From NCBI GenBank assembly GCA_025667525.1, contig CM046879.1, forward strand, positions 392,049,039 through 392,113,038: a DNA stretch of 64,000 nt, in the 5' to 3' direction. The notes beneath the pieces were generated by a model, which saw only the letters and a program-made list of their open reading frames with translations, ran no database searches and was not told where the DNA came from. Of this stretch, positions 34,590 through 46,463 are shown piece by piece. Position 1 is the first letter of the stretch; each line of letters begins with the position of its first letter. Source of the DNA: Glebionis coronaria. Taxonomy: Eukaryota > Streptophyta > Magnoliopsida > Asterales > Asteraceae. Made by a program: the position numbers and the translations under genes.

Positions 34590-35999
34590 CCAAGGCTTCG
34601 ACCTGTAGGCTCTAAAACTCGACCTGTGACTAGTGGGTAGTCAACTGAAGCTTCCTAAGCCAACGTTTGTTGTTCTACGTATTGATGTTTTCAGCGTATT
34701 GTTGTTTTAACCATGATGTTTTCAACACCTTGAGGTTTTAACCTTGATGTTTTCATCGATATTGTTTTACTAATATGGATGGACAACCATCATTCATATG
34801 TAGTTATGTGTCATTGTTTCATGTATAATGTTCCTCGTGAACTGTCGCTATGTGGACTGAACCCCAATAGTTCATAATTAGTCACATAAAATTTTTTTCT
34901 GATAAGTTTTGACTAATGAGTTTCATTTATTTATGTTTCATGTATCATTGTTGCAAGGATTATGACTAAGTAATGGTTGGTACAGGACTGACCCTATTTA
35001 GTCGCATGTGCTTTTATCGAAACTTTTAACTTTGGGACCGACCCATAGGCGTCCCCTCGCCATGTCTTTTGTTTTGGGACCGACCCATAGGCGTCCCCTC
35101 GCACATATAAAGGTTTTTATAAACTACATTATACATTCATGCATTATTTTTCATGCATAAAATTTTTCTCATGATTTAAATTGGCATAAATTTTTTTTTC
35201 ATGTCCCCTCATAAGTTACTATGTTTTTATGTCAAGTATGTTTTCATACTTTCATGGTTAACTTCAGTTTCATGCTGATTATGTTATACACTTCTTCATG
35301 ATAGATGGTTTCATGTTTCTTCATGATAATTCCGTCTTCATGTTGATTATGTCTTACGCCTCTTTTGTTATTTACGCTGTCCTGCAAGACATTGTTAGAT
35401 TTCATTGAATCCTGCTTTCAGGATAGTCATGGTTGGTTTTCATTGATCATGCTGTCAGGCAAATCATCGTTGAATTTTGTGTAACCACACTTTAACGTTT
35501 CCGTTACAACCAGAATGATGTCTATGCTAATACTGCCAGGTTATCATGATGGTTTTCCTAACCGTTTAACCGATATACTTTCCTTAAATCATGACAAAAG
35601 ATCGACCCCATACCGATCATTTCAGGTGCATTCCACGTGTACTCCACGTACCGTATTTCATGTGTATTACACGTACCTTAATCCATGTATATTCCACTTT
35701 CAATACTTCACGAGTATTCGCTAGTCGATTCTGAATCACCCCAGACGTATTTTCTATTGCTAATATTCTACAAGATTGCTGATGCCGCTCATAACTTGGA
35801 GATGTTACTAAAGGTTGATGCTGCTGACGTTCGGAGACGCTACGAGATGCGGATGCTGTTCACAACCTGGAGATCCTACTAGACGAAGACAAAGGCGTCG
35901 GAGCAAAGCAATTGGACGAGAAGATGCTTCACCATCAAACAATTTCCATCAATCATTGTCCCTAATTCTTAGTTACATGTCACACGTCATTCGGCTGTC

Positions 36000-36230
36000 A
36001 TTTCAGCCATATAAGTGCAAACCGGTACCAGCCGGCCACTCAACTGAATAGTTACATGAGTCACGGTCATGAGAATGACCGTCATGGAACTGACAAACAG
36101 GACGATAATAACCACTAATATAACAGAAACTATCCTAGAAATCGCAACCGAGGCTCCGGCCGCGGACGTGATCAGACATACAAAGGACCAGTAGTCCAAC
36201 CGATCCGCCAAGTCTGGCATAATAACCTAA
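36000..36230 (+). pseudogene. Gag tail remnant of element A
   Basis: The plus-strand frame reads PYKCKPVPAGHSTE, a stop, then SHGHENDRHGTDKQDDN, then YPRNRNRGSGRGRDQTYKGP. Asn/Arg/Gly-rich linkers like this precede the zinc knuckle in gypsy gag. The homologous stretch in element C (50450-50690) reads EECEPEPSRP and then NHGRNNDRLETDRQGG. The correspondence between two separate elements supports a genuine coding remnant. No CCHC knuckle was found, and stops break the frame. Confidence 0.6.
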
Positions 36231-36689
36231 TATCGTGGTTCTATTTGTTTCACATCTCGAGACACATGTCAAGACACCAGTCAAGACATATGTCATGATT
36301 ATAGTTCCCAGACACGAATCAAGACACATGACTCACGTCCAACTATGGAACATGTCTAAGAAATTCAGGGTACCCTCCAAGGGTATATCCATTTTGTTGT
36401 GCCATGTATGAATCAGGCCACAAGAATTTCAATACCATTACCGGCACATCAGTGAAAACTGTCACGTTGCCAATGTCACTTTCATTTCTTTCACCCTATT
36501 TCATATATTCATGACCATGAAGGACGCCTTTCATATTCCAACGTATACGAAGGTTTTCCTTCAGCTTAACGATGAGATCCAAGCTGCTAACGCATTTCCT
36601 CGGACAGGCACGAGATGAATTTTATCCTAATTATGGACTATGAACAACACACCATGCAACGATTCATAATTATGTATAGTAATTTTCAG

Positions 36690-37111
36690 GCTCCTGAATA
36701 CATTCAACTTGATTTTCCATCGGGAAAATCTGTACAAATTATCTATGCTTTCCAAGCACGTGCTTTGTTAGCCATGATTGCTAAAACTTATAGTTGTCAG
36801 TAAGACACGACTACTGAAGTCCTTTTACGCATAACCAACGGATTATTCCAAAATTGTCCCTTACACTCCAAAAGAACCTTCAAGGAGGAGGACGGTAACA
36901 TAAGATTATGTGTCGACTACCGTCGATTTTTTTTAAACAAATCACCATTCATGACCGTTATTCTCCTCCACGTATTGACAAAGTGTCCAATAGACCTTAT
37001 GGTGTTAATCACCTTTCCAAGATAGAACTCATGATCATGCTGCCAACAGTGACGAGTGAAAAAGCAGGACATGTCCATGACTACTATTCGTACACGACTC
37101 GGTCATGCTAG
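36690..37111 (+). pseudogene. Protease end and RT start of element A (gypsy)
   Basis: A fragment IQLDFPSGKSVQIIYAF followed by ARALLAMIA corresponds to the C-terminal part of the protease domain of chromovirus-type gypsy elements. About 100 bases later, across frame changes, come KKNLQGGG and CRLPSIFFKQITIHDRYSPP. Next is RIDKVSNRPYGVNHLSKIEL, matching the RT block with DYRELNK, NRYPLPRID and the SKIDL strand. The first catalytic Asp (DL in SKIDL) is now Glu (KIEL). The remainder of RT is unreadable. It is a decayed pseudogene, and I place it in Ty3/gypsy with good confidence from block order. Confidence 0.72.
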
Positions 37112-38680
37112 ATTTATGATTTTGAATTAGTCTCATCAATGCTCCAATGGCATTATAAGAATGAGTTTCCATGAACTCATAGCAAATTCATCAGTGTTTT
37201 CATTGAGGGTAACCTGATTTCCTCTAAGCCTAGAGAAGAACAGGAAGACCATATCTGCACTATGTTGCAAATTATATGACAAGAGAAATTTTACCCTAGA
37301 AATTTGTTCCAATATCAATTCTGTTTGATTACAGTGACACGCTAAATCATATGGGTTTCTACGGTTAATCTTATCATGACTCAGCTTATGCGTAAAGGAG
37401 AGAACCCTACACTACATTAGGTGTTCTAGAAAATCCTACGCTAGGAGAAGTCTAGATTCATAAACTCAGAGTTTCGCAAACTCCTATGTATCAAGTTCTA
37501 CGAACCAAAATACGGTTATGTTCATATCTAATTACCTGACATACCAACAGGTTAAGATAGGACACCAACAGACTGGGATGTTTTCATCATCTGAAATTGT
37601 GAATTGAAATGGGACAAGATCTTCACGGATTTTGGTTACCAGATTAACGCAAACTCAGAAGAAGCATGATGTTATCCAGTATTGCAAACAGTTGATCAAG
37701 TCTGCAGAATCCTTACATCCGTAAGGATTTCAGAACCAACAGATTGATCGGACATGTTCCAGCCAAGGCTCATCCGATCACTTAGAAATTCCTCAGTTAT
37801 CGAGTCGGAAAAATATTCATGATTATGCTCCTTATTTACTTCACGTCCTTGTTCTAACTTCACGACTTGCTTTCGCGCTCGCGTTCATGACACTATTCAA
37901 GTTCATGATGGCATCTCGGCTTACGATTTTACGTTCATTTTCGTTATGGGAAGTTTTGCAAGAACTTGAGAGACCAAACCAAGTTTAGTATAACTCCCTT
38001 TCCTCAGATAGACGTTTCTCGTCATATTCTATGTCTCACCTTGTAGCATTTGGCTTACCGCCATCATATTCTACGTTCACGATATGTTTCACATGTCATG
38101 TTCATTCCACGTTCCTCATATCATGATCAAGATATGCTACACGTATCATGGATCATGATATGTTTACTCATATTACACTCATCATAACTCCACGTATCAC
38201 GTTCAAAAATTTTCACGTATTACGTTCAAAATTTTTCACATACTACGTTTCCTTATGTCTCGCGCATCGTTGCTAATTATCAGTTAAGTTCGAAGTGTTT
38301 TGCACGATAACGTTTCAGTTACCCTTGCACGTTAGTTCTTATTCCCTCGATTGAATTCAGGGGATCCATCTTACGTTGATAAACAACAACTTGTTTTCGC
38401 CAGGAGGACCAAGATTTATCATGACGTCAAAACCTTGAGAAGAAACCGTTCCAAGAAGGAAGCCACTCAGAAACGGACAAGTTCATCCGGACTTCTTAGC
38501 CGTTTTCTCTTATCGATTAGATATATCCTTTAAGTGACATCACGTTCCATGTCCTTTCAAGACATGTCACGTTCCACGTCACCTTCATTTTTCCATTATT
38601 TTACATACCCTTCCAGTTTAATTCGGGTGTATTCCGCTTCCAGTTACGTTATCTATAATTCGGGGATGAATTATTCTTTT

Positions 38681-38694
38681 TAGGGGGGAAGAGT
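38681..38694 (+). other. Polypurine tract of element A
   Basis: TAGGGGGGAAGAGT lies directly before the TGTAAAACCC start of the 3' LTR. Confidence 0.92.
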
Positions 38695-41600
38695 TGTAAA
38701 ACCCGCATGCTTTTACCATGAATAGTACCCTTAAGATCGTACGTACTAGATTAAAACTTTCCTTTTATAGTATGATTACGTTCACGTGTTAGAATTTTAC
38801 GTATTGCGTACGTGTTAGAACACGATAAGTATTTATTACGTACGAACGCACAATAATTATTTAAACAATAATTAATCACGAACATGCGATCATGAAATCA
38901 TGAACGTAATTTAATCACGAGCTTATATTAATTTCGTATTTATATATTTATTTCGAACACGAATAAATATATTGAGTCACGATCGACAACAAATTAAATT
39001 ACGTAAACTACGTAACACGTAATCACGAACATTTAAACGATTATTATCTTTACGTATATTTAAAATAACACAAGTAATTACGTAGTTAATATTACGTTAA
39101 ACACGCATGAGAATAACTGTGATATTCACGACACTTTAATTATACAAACACGCGTACGTTTTATGATATAATTAATACGAACGATAGGGAAAAGTATAAG
39201 GGCTATTTTAGACAACAAGGGAAGAAGTAGGACTTGGGCTCAAGGCCCAAGTGGTTTTTTTGGCCGTACATATCAAAAGGACGGGGGGGGGGGGGCTTTG
39301 TTTTCTTTTGGTTGACACAAACATAACACAAACCAGGAACCCTAAATCTAATATAAATCAGTCGCCTCTTTTTCTCCTTGTGCCTCTTCTGTCGTGGGTT
39401 TGCAACACCAAGAACAAGAACAAAAACTGCTGATTGATCCAAGGAATCAAGTTGAGTTCGTGTTTGATCAATCCTAAACCCTAAAACAACAAGTAAGTAA
39501 AAACCCAGATTCATTTCTATTCTTTCTTTTAATCCGAATGTGTGGTATTGAAAACATGTTTAAACAATGATTTATAGAAGGGTTTCGTTTTAAGGGGCGT
39601 TGTGTTTGACCTAGCACACAAACCGAGACTCATAGGAGTCTCGGTGGTGAATTATTGCACCATCGCAACCCTAATTAGGGTTTTGGGCTTGGTTTGTGCT
39701 AACAGTGGGAACCCCGTAGGGGTGTTTGTACTAGCAGTGGGAACAGAGACCTGGGTGGTCTCGGTAGATACTTATAACAAGCAGGGGGAAATCCCCCACT
39801 GTCGGGGGGAATTGTGCAGGGACAGGGGGTGTTTGGCAACCTGTTTTAGAAGCTTTTAGGGGCTGTTTGGCTACGGGTTTAAGGGCAGAAAATTGGGCTG
39901 TTTGGTTCGGTCCGGATCAAGGGAGCCGGTCCGGTTCATAATTAGTACAACTTAAATACGATTCACGACATGTAATATTTTAACACGGGCTCGGTTCATA
40001 AATTAATTTTACAAGTAAATTATTTTGCAAGATAAATAATTACCAGATTTAATTAAATTAATTAAACTTGTACATAATTAATTTAATTTAAACATGGACT
40101 TAGGTTTATATTATTAGTTGATAATACATGATTTAACCTAAGTATTTTTATTTATTTAATCTAGACTAAGTAATTAATTAATTATTAAAACCATGACTTA
40201 TAATTAATTATTTATCATGACTTAGGTTAATTATTATACTATTAATACATAGTTAAACCTAAGTATTTTAAATCATGAAAATTTGACTAAGTAGTTAATT
40301 AATTATTAAAACCATGAGCTATAATTAATTAATTCTCATGACTTAGGTTATATTAATATAATTGATAATACATGTTTTAACCTAAGTAGTTATATCTTTA
40401 TTTAATTAAATGACATTATATTAATTAAATCGTATAACCTATAGTTTATGTATTTTACATGAAATAATTAATAAACTATACATTATATCATATGACTTAG
40501 AAAATAATCATGAAAACACTTAGGCTTATATACTTAGCTTATTTAACCAGCTTATATCTATTTTTGGAAACTTTCTATTTTTTAGAAACTTATTTATTTC
40601 AGGCAGCTAATCTATTTATGGAAACTTATTTAACTAAGGCAGCTGATCTATTTATGGAAACTTTCTATTTTTAGAAACTTATCTATTTTAAGCATTAATT
40701 CTATTTTTGGAAACTTTCTATTTTTGGAAACTTTCTATTTTTGGAAACTTTCTATTTTTTGAAACTTTCTATTTTAGGAAACCTGCTATTTTTGGAAAGT
40801 TACTTATTATTACACAGTAAGTATAATAATACATGAAATACCAGAAATACTTAATCAAAATAGACAGAATATAAGATAAACACAGTTAAAGGCTTTAAAC
40901 AGTGAAACATGATATGAACATATAAAATAAGCTAAGACATGATATAAAACCAATTACGTATTTAGTAGTCAGATACTTATTCACGTATGTATTCATGTAG
41001 CATTAGTGATACGGAAGTAGGATTCCTCTCAGTTCGTCTTCTTTATTCACTGGACATAAGGTACAGATTCCCGTCCTTTCAGTATGGACATTCTTTCCTT
41101 ATTAGGATTTCCCGTATGCAGCCAAATGTTTTTCCGTAGTATAAGTTATGTGTTTGATTTGCTTATGTTTAATTTAGAATACCTATAGCCATATACATGC
41201 ATGACCAGTTTCACCTAGTTATGGAGGTACCATAACCATAACATTAGAGGCACTGATGTTATGACTTCACCACGGCAGAGTGATTGCTCGTGGCATCCCT
41301 TCAGCTTTTGGCCATTTATATTATATTTATCATGTGGGGCGTATGGGTGCATCCTAGTTACATGTTTTCAGTCAGGATTTCATGGTGAATGTGGTGTATG
41401 CCTTGCATCCTTCACAAGGAGCTGATCCCTCCTAACCAAAACCAGTATATCAAATTAGAGGCAGCACCTCTAATTTGCATGATGAGGTCACCCCTCCAAG
41501 TATTCATGCACGGTGGATTTTCATGACCTATATTGGAAAATGGTAAAATATGTTAAACAGTTTTCATAAGATAAACATAACGCTTTTCAAACTATAAAAC

Positions 41601-42016
41601 CAGTTTAAGAACATGTTCCAGGTTTTCCAGGACTTATACATTTCTGCTGCTATTAAGTCTTTATTATGCTTAGTCATTCACACTATGTCTATATTCGTCT
41701 GAGCGATTTACTCAGCCGTTACTTTCCTTTCCATGTCCCAAAACGGCAGGTACTCAAGGACTGACTGGAGCATTTGGAGGACATGCATAGGATGGGAGCT
41801 ACCTTAGATTCCTTCTCCTCTTGCCTTCATATTTATGCTTGTTTAGTCTTCCTTTCTGTTCATTTACTTTATTTATGTTTTGGGCTTATGTTGGGAACCG
41901 ATGTTTGATTCCGGTTTTCCCTATGGTCATGTATGTTTAGTACATATTACCTTGCATGCTTTGATGTCACGCCATAATTACGCGTGACATTTCATTTATC
42001 AAAATGGGGTGTTACA
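38695..42016 (+). repeat. Element A 3' LTR
   Basis: It is collinear with 31266-34573. Differences include a G run of 13 instead of 8 near 39285 and one additional 17-bp unit in the minisatellite (about 40695-40795). An AGTGT target duplication follows. Confidence 0.93.
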
Positions 42017-42188
42017 AGTGTTTCCCGGTTGTTTTCTCGGTTGTTTACGAATAACAACCGGGCGATGATGACAAACTAAACTCCCATTGTTACAAGAAGG
42101 AAAGAACCAATGGGAGGGAGAAATCCTAACACTACACTGTGTGTATTTTATGGAATGGAAATCTACAACTATCTCTAAGCAATGAGGC

Positions 42189-42230
42189 CACTATATATAG
42201 TGGAAAAGTGAAGCTTCCGTTGGAAGCTTC
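42189..42230 (-). promoter_or_regulatory. B LTR core promoter: TATA plus upstream hairpin
   Basis: Reading the minus strand, the inverted repeat GAAGCTTCC/GGAAGCTTC (42210-42230, three-base loop) is followed seven bases later by the self-complementary CACTATATATAGTG (42189-42202). The same pair occurs at 30779-30820 (plus strand) and at 45477-45518 (minus strand, one stem base changed). Loop bases differ while the stem is kept. Confidence 0.65.
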
Positions 42231-42571
42231 AATAGAGTCAAGTAACCACCTTGTACTTTATATTCTTCCTTTTTCACCCAAGGAAGTTCCCACTATGTCT
42301 TCAGTATTAATACTTCAGGTCTTAATATTAGAGATGGTCTTCAGGGAGTTAGTGACTCATTGTCATTACTCACTAACTTCATCATCCTGATCTCGGTTAT
42401 TTTCTTCACTGGCTCAGATCCGCTGCAGTAGTGAAGGAGACTCTATGTACTTCTAAGAACATCTTGAGGATGACTCGGCAAATTACTTGAGTTTACCGAC
42501 CTATATAATACTTAGGGTATATTTCATTCAAATCAGTACATGGACAATTTAGGCTCTAAATTGGCCCAACA

Positions 42572-42581
42572 ATCTCCCCCT
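42572..42581 (-). other. Polypurine tract of element B
   Basis: Minus strand AGGGGGAGAT directly precedes the TGTTGGGCC start of the LTR, the classic copia arrangement. Confidence 0.88.
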
Positions 42582-45154
42582 ATTTGAATAGAAATATAGC
42601 CTAAGTCTTTTAGTAGTAAGTGAGCATAACGGCTTCTTCTTACATACTAAGATACAACACATAGATACAATAAATAACAACCTTATGATGTGAAGTTTTA
42701 CAACATGTGTTCATACCAGCTCTTCATATTCATGACTAAATAAGTGTAGTCTCTAATGAACATCTTGAGCTTCCTTCCTAGGTTAAGTGGTAGCTTTAGA
42801 GACATGTTTCCAGCAGTGGTGATCAGGCACAACAAGAAAAATTCACTCCAAACTACTAAATACCCAAGTATATTAAAATCCCATAACACTTGTTCACTTC
42901 ATGTAACAAACATCAATAACATACCACACTTCTATCCCGAACCCATCATTCTCTCTTTCAGCAAAATATCAACATGTTCACGCACATTACCAACAATAGC
43001 TGCTCTCTTGGAATATTTGATGTTTGGGATGTGATTGGTTTGTTTGTTTTATTTTTGTAACGATGGGGTGGTGGTGACGTTTGTGGTTTTATTTGTGGTT
43101 TTTCATCAGGTTATGAGTACTTAAGTATACAAAATCTATGTGTGAAGAATACAAGTTCAGAGTATACCTGATGGCGATGATGATGAGTGTGTAAACACTT
43201 TAAGAAGTGTGTTTTCTCCCCCTCAAAAGTTGTTGTACAAGCACCTTTTGTAACCTTACACAATTTATGCATCAATCTTTTTTCAAACCCCTGAGCTTCA
43301 CCATTTAAAACTCCATCAATTGCGCTACAAAACTTTCAATCAACTGCCCTAGCATTACGACCAATCTCAATCTTGGGCTGCAATCTTTTGAGTAGCGTCG
43401 TGATTAAGGTCTTTAGAGTTCTGATTTTATGGTAGTTGGTGGTTCGGATCTGCTGGTGGTTCATACCTGTTGGTTATTCAGACCTGCTGGTGGTTCAGTA
43501 TTGCTGAAAGGTCTAGTCTTGCTGGAGTTCAGAACAGTTGAGGGGGTTCAGATCTCTGGTGGTTCAGAACCGCTGGTGGATGAGGGTCCAGAACCGCTAG
43601 TGAGGGTCTAATCCGCTGGTGGTTCAGATACAGAGGGTTCGGAGAAGAGGACAAGGGTCTAGAGAAGAGAGTGGTTTAGAACCATAGTTGATAAAAGGTT
43701 CTTTGCCCTAGGGGTTCAGACCTCTGTGGCAGGTTCAGAGCCAGCAGTCCAGTGACCGGTTCAGCTGGCTGGGAATGACCAGCGGATGATAAAGGGTTCA
43801 CTGACCTAGGGGTTCACATCAGCGACGAGGGTTACAAGTGGCTGGGGGGGTTCACTGGTTAAGGAGTTCGCTGGGTAGGTTCCTTTGTCAGTGGTCACTA
43901 AGGACCTGACACCATATAATTTCAACAAAAGGCAATGACATACTCAACAACCTTTGTGAAGGGGGTTCGCTGATGAGGGGCAACGGGATATAGTGACTCT
44001 GTTAGTTCTCAAATAATTTGATACATGCTCAACCCATGATAGTTTCCATCATGGCTCACTGAGAATACAAATGTACAACCCCTTTTTCAGCAAGCAAGAT
44101 CCCATTGATGCTTTTGACATCAATTATCGCCTCAAGTTGGTCTTATACCATCCACCATACCCGCTCTACTCGTACTCTGATCAATGTCATCAAGACACGC
44201 TACCGTATGAACAACATCAAGTCTATTTCATCATTTAAGATCGGAATCCCGACATCATTTACCATGAACAACCAATAACTCTTGGTTAATAAACATCACC
44301 AGCCTACGACACTCGAGCTTAGACTCGAAAACCCATCATCTATTACAACAAAAAGGAATTCATAACAATCATAAAAACCCATCTTTAAATCAATTGTAAC
44401 AACTACTGTGAAAATCATAAACCCAACCATGGTTCATTAGATTCGGCAATACCAATCAAACAACACGATTCCACCAGTCACTTTTCTCAATCGGTTTTCT
44501 TGAACTCGATTCACTTATCCAATAACACATCCATCCAATCTATTTGATTAGATTCACACAAAATCAACAACGCATCATAATTCATAGAATCAATAAGACT
44601 CGTGAGTGAAACACCAAACGACCTCATCTCAGAAAAATAACAATTGATCTTCAATTATAGAATCCATTTCTATGTCCACAAGAAACGAATACATCCTCCT
44701 TTTCTCGATTTAATTTTATGTGGTTTTTATTTTAGTTTTTTTCTGATGATGTTGTTGTATAGGTTTGTGATAATCGGTGGTTTTATTTTTGGATCCGGTT
44801 TCGTTGGTGTGGGTTTTTATTCGTGAGTTGTGAATGAGGTGTAATATGGATTTGATGAATTGATTTGTTAAGATGATGGTGGGTTCAGGTGGGATAAATG
44901 AGTTTTGGTTTACACGTGGTTTATATGGGGGTGGTATGTTGTTTTTTGTATGTGGTTGGTGGTGGGTGGACTATTAGGATAAGATTTTTGTGGATGTTAT
45001 TAAACAATAGTCAAAATAAAGTGTTGTTCATTTTTCTAACATTAGCAACAGCAGAACCTTTCTAAAGAAATAACACAAATGAATTTTGACGTTACCTGAT
45101 CTTATTAGCAGTCACTTTTCCAAACCCGGATCTAGATAAGAGTTAATCCAACCC
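42582..45154 (-). mobile_element. Element B internal region, no recognised protein
   Basis: I translated representative parts on both strands and recognised no gag, protease, integrase or RT block. It holds a G-rich degenerate repeat on the plus strand (43425-43900). From 43992 onward it forms the left arm of the palindrome. Its length of about 2.6 kb is too short for a complete copia gag-pol. It is therefore most simply a non-autonomous element mobilised in trans. Confidence 0.6.
43425..43900 (+). repeat. Degenerate G-rich repeat, GGTTCAGA..GCTGGTGG motif
   Basis: Variants of GGTTCAGAACCGCTGGTGG, such as GGTTCGGATCTGCTGGTGG and GGTTCAGATCTCTGGTGG, recur irregularly about a dozen times over 480 bases. 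Spacing varies and the units have diverged. The region is clearly richer in G than its surroundings. No continuous frame runs through on either strand. Confidence 0.75.
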
Positions 45155-45169
45155 GCTCTGATACCACTT
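43992..45169 (-). repeat. Left arm of large palindrome (start of B, minus)
   Basis: About 1,180 bases are an inverted, collinear match to 46016-46458 joined to 56064-56764. The inner end carries the B primer-binding site pointing inward to the shared central LTR. Confidence 0.85.
45155..45166 (-). other. Primer-binding site of element B (minus copy)
   Basis: The plus strand reads GCTCTGATACCA, so the minus strand is a perfect TGGTATCAGAGC. A few bases separate it from the LTR end. Confidence 0.9.
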
Positions 45170-45859
45170 TTTGGTCCACTGAACTTGTGCACACATTGGA
45201 TCTATAAAGATCTATGCAGAACAATATGCACAATTAACCAATTGACTAACTAATAACAAAGCTTGTACTTTTCATCGTTTGTATATCTTATTAATAATGA
45301 ATCAATAGATTTACAAGTGTTTCCCGGTTGTTTGCGGAATAACAACCGGGCGATGATGACAAACTAAACTCCCATTGTTACAAGAAGGAAAGAACCAATG
45401 GGAGGGAGAAATCCTAACACTATACTGTGTGTATTTTATGGAATGGAAATCTACAACTATCTCTAAAAAATGAGACCACTATATATAGTGGGAAAGTGAA
45501 GCTTCCTTTGGAAGCTCCAATAAATTCAAGTAACCACCTTGTACTCTATATTCTTCCTTTTTCACCCAAAGAAGTTCCCACTATGTCTTCAGTATAAATA
45601 CTTCAGGTCTTCATATCTGAGACGATCTTCAGGGAGTTAGAGAGTCATTTTCATTACTCTCTAACTCCATCATCTTGATCTTGGTTCTTTTCTTCACTGG
45701 CTCAGATCCGCTGCAGTAGTGAAGGAGTCTTTGTGGACTTCTAAGAACATCTTGAGGATGATCAGCAAACTTACTTGAGTTTACCGACCTATATAATACT
45801 TAAGGTATATTTCATTCAAATCAGTACAGGGACAACTTAGGCTCTAAATTAGCCCAACA
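45170..45859 (-). repeat. Element B 5' LTR, centre of palindrome
   Basis: This 690-bp uninterrupted LTR gives the empty-site sequence for the element A insertion near 45315. Its outer 25 bases at the primer-site end are repeated as an exact inverted copy at 45988-46012. Confidence 0.88.
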
Positions 45860-45987
45860 ATTGGTGGGGTGGTGGTGTTGTTTGTAGTGTTATTTGTGGT
45901 TTGTCATCAGATTATGAGTACTCAAGTATACACAATCTATGTGTGAAGAATACAAGTTCAGAGTATACCTGATGACGATGACGATGA
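45860..45987 (+). repeat. Duplicated piece of B internal region
   Basis: About 125 bases match 43066-43190 in the same orientation (both contain TTATGAGTACT and GAGTATACCTGATG). They sit between the B LTR and the inverted LTR end, so they are a product of rearrangement rather than a normal element part. Confidence 0.75.
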
Positions 45988-46016
45988 TGTGTGCACAAGT
46001 TCAGTGGACCAACAAG

Positions 46017-46028
46017 TGGTATCAGAGC
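46017..46028 (+). other. Primer-binding site of inverted B copy
   Basis: TGGTATCAGAGC follows the LTR terminus CCAACA after two bases. This marks the start of a plus-oriented B copy. Confidence 0.88.
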
Positions 46029-46458
46029 TGGTTGGATTAACTCTTATCTAGATCCGTTCAAAAAATGGCTGCTAATAACATCAGGTAATGTCAAAACTCA
46101 TTTGTGTTATTTCTTCATAAAGTTTATGTTGCTTCTAATGTTAGAAAAGTGAATAACACTTTATTTTGACTATTGTTTAATAACATCCACAAAAACCTTA
46201 TCCTAATACCCCACCCACCACCAACCACAACATACCACCCCCCCCTAACTAAACCACGTTTAAACCAAAACTCATGAATCCCACCTGAACCCACTGTCAT
46301 CTTAACAAATCAATTCATCAAATCCATATTACACCTCATTTACAACTCACGAAACCGGATCCAAAAATAAAACTACCGATTATCACAAACCTATACAACA
46401 ACAGCATCAAAAAACAAAAAAAAAAACCACAGAAAAATCAAATCGAGAAAAGGAGAAT
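46029..46458 (+). repeat. Right arm of palindrome, first part
   Basis: It is an inverted match to 44690-45154. It contains a short start ATG GCT GCT AAT AAC ATC AGG TAA at 46065-46088, whose end AGGTAATG also fits a splice donor. It is interrupted by element C after the GGATT target copy (46459-46463). Confidence 0.8.
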
Positions 46459-46463
46459 GGATT

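Larger units (their letters stand above)
34590..38680 (+). mobile_element. Element A internal region, decayed gag-pol
   Basis: No frame is longer than about 80 codons. Recognisable fragments are gag (36000-36230), protease end (36690-36800) and RT (36880-37111). The start (34590-35950) has motifs shared with element C, such as GGTTGGTACAGGACTG and GGGACCGACCCATAGGCG repeats. The tail (38340-38540) also aligns with the tail of C (53080-53170). Integrase was not recognised. Confidence 0.8.
31266..42016 (+). mobile_element. Element A: complete Ty3/gypsy element, 10.75 kb
   Basis: LTRs of 3,308 bp (31266-34573) and 3,322 bp (38695-42016) start TGTAAAACCC and end GGGGTGTTACA. A perfect AGTGT target duplication lies outside (31261-31265 and 42017-42021). 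It has a full primer-binding site and polypurine tract. The empty site is preserved in the other B LTR at about 45315. By eye the LTRs differ at about 2 percent over the first 420 bases. The internal region contains decayed gag, protease and RT on the plus strand. Several features (methionine PBS, very long LTR, RT style) fit a Tekay/Del-like chromovirus, which is an inference. Confidence 0.95.
31116..42571 (-). repeat. Element B 3' LTR, split by element A
   Basis: The LTR parts are 31116-31265 and 42022-42571, about 700 bp together. The break is occupied by element A. The uninterrupted homologue at 45170-45859 reads through the same point near 45315. Confidence 0.88.
31116..45859 (-). mobile_element. 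Element B: short copia-type, apparently non-coding, carrying nested element A
   Basis: The minus-strand order is 5' LTR (45170-45859), primer-binding site (45155-45166), 2.6-kb internal region (42572-45169), polypurine tract (42572-42581) and 3' LTR (42571 down to 31116, split by element A). LTR termini TGTTGG/CCAACA and the GGGGGAGAT polypurine tract next to TGTTGGGCC are copia-like. No gag or pol domain was recognised inside, so it is probably a non-autonomous derivative. The outer flanks (TTTCT left, ATTGG right) are not duplicated, which fits the rearranged, palindromic setting. Confidence 0.75.

Noticed and set aside
45170..46015. DNA transposon with 25-bp terminal inverted repeats
   Set aside because: The inverted ends are explained by the B LTR terminus occurring in both orientations. 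Each is next to a methionine primer-binding site and there is no flanking target duplication.
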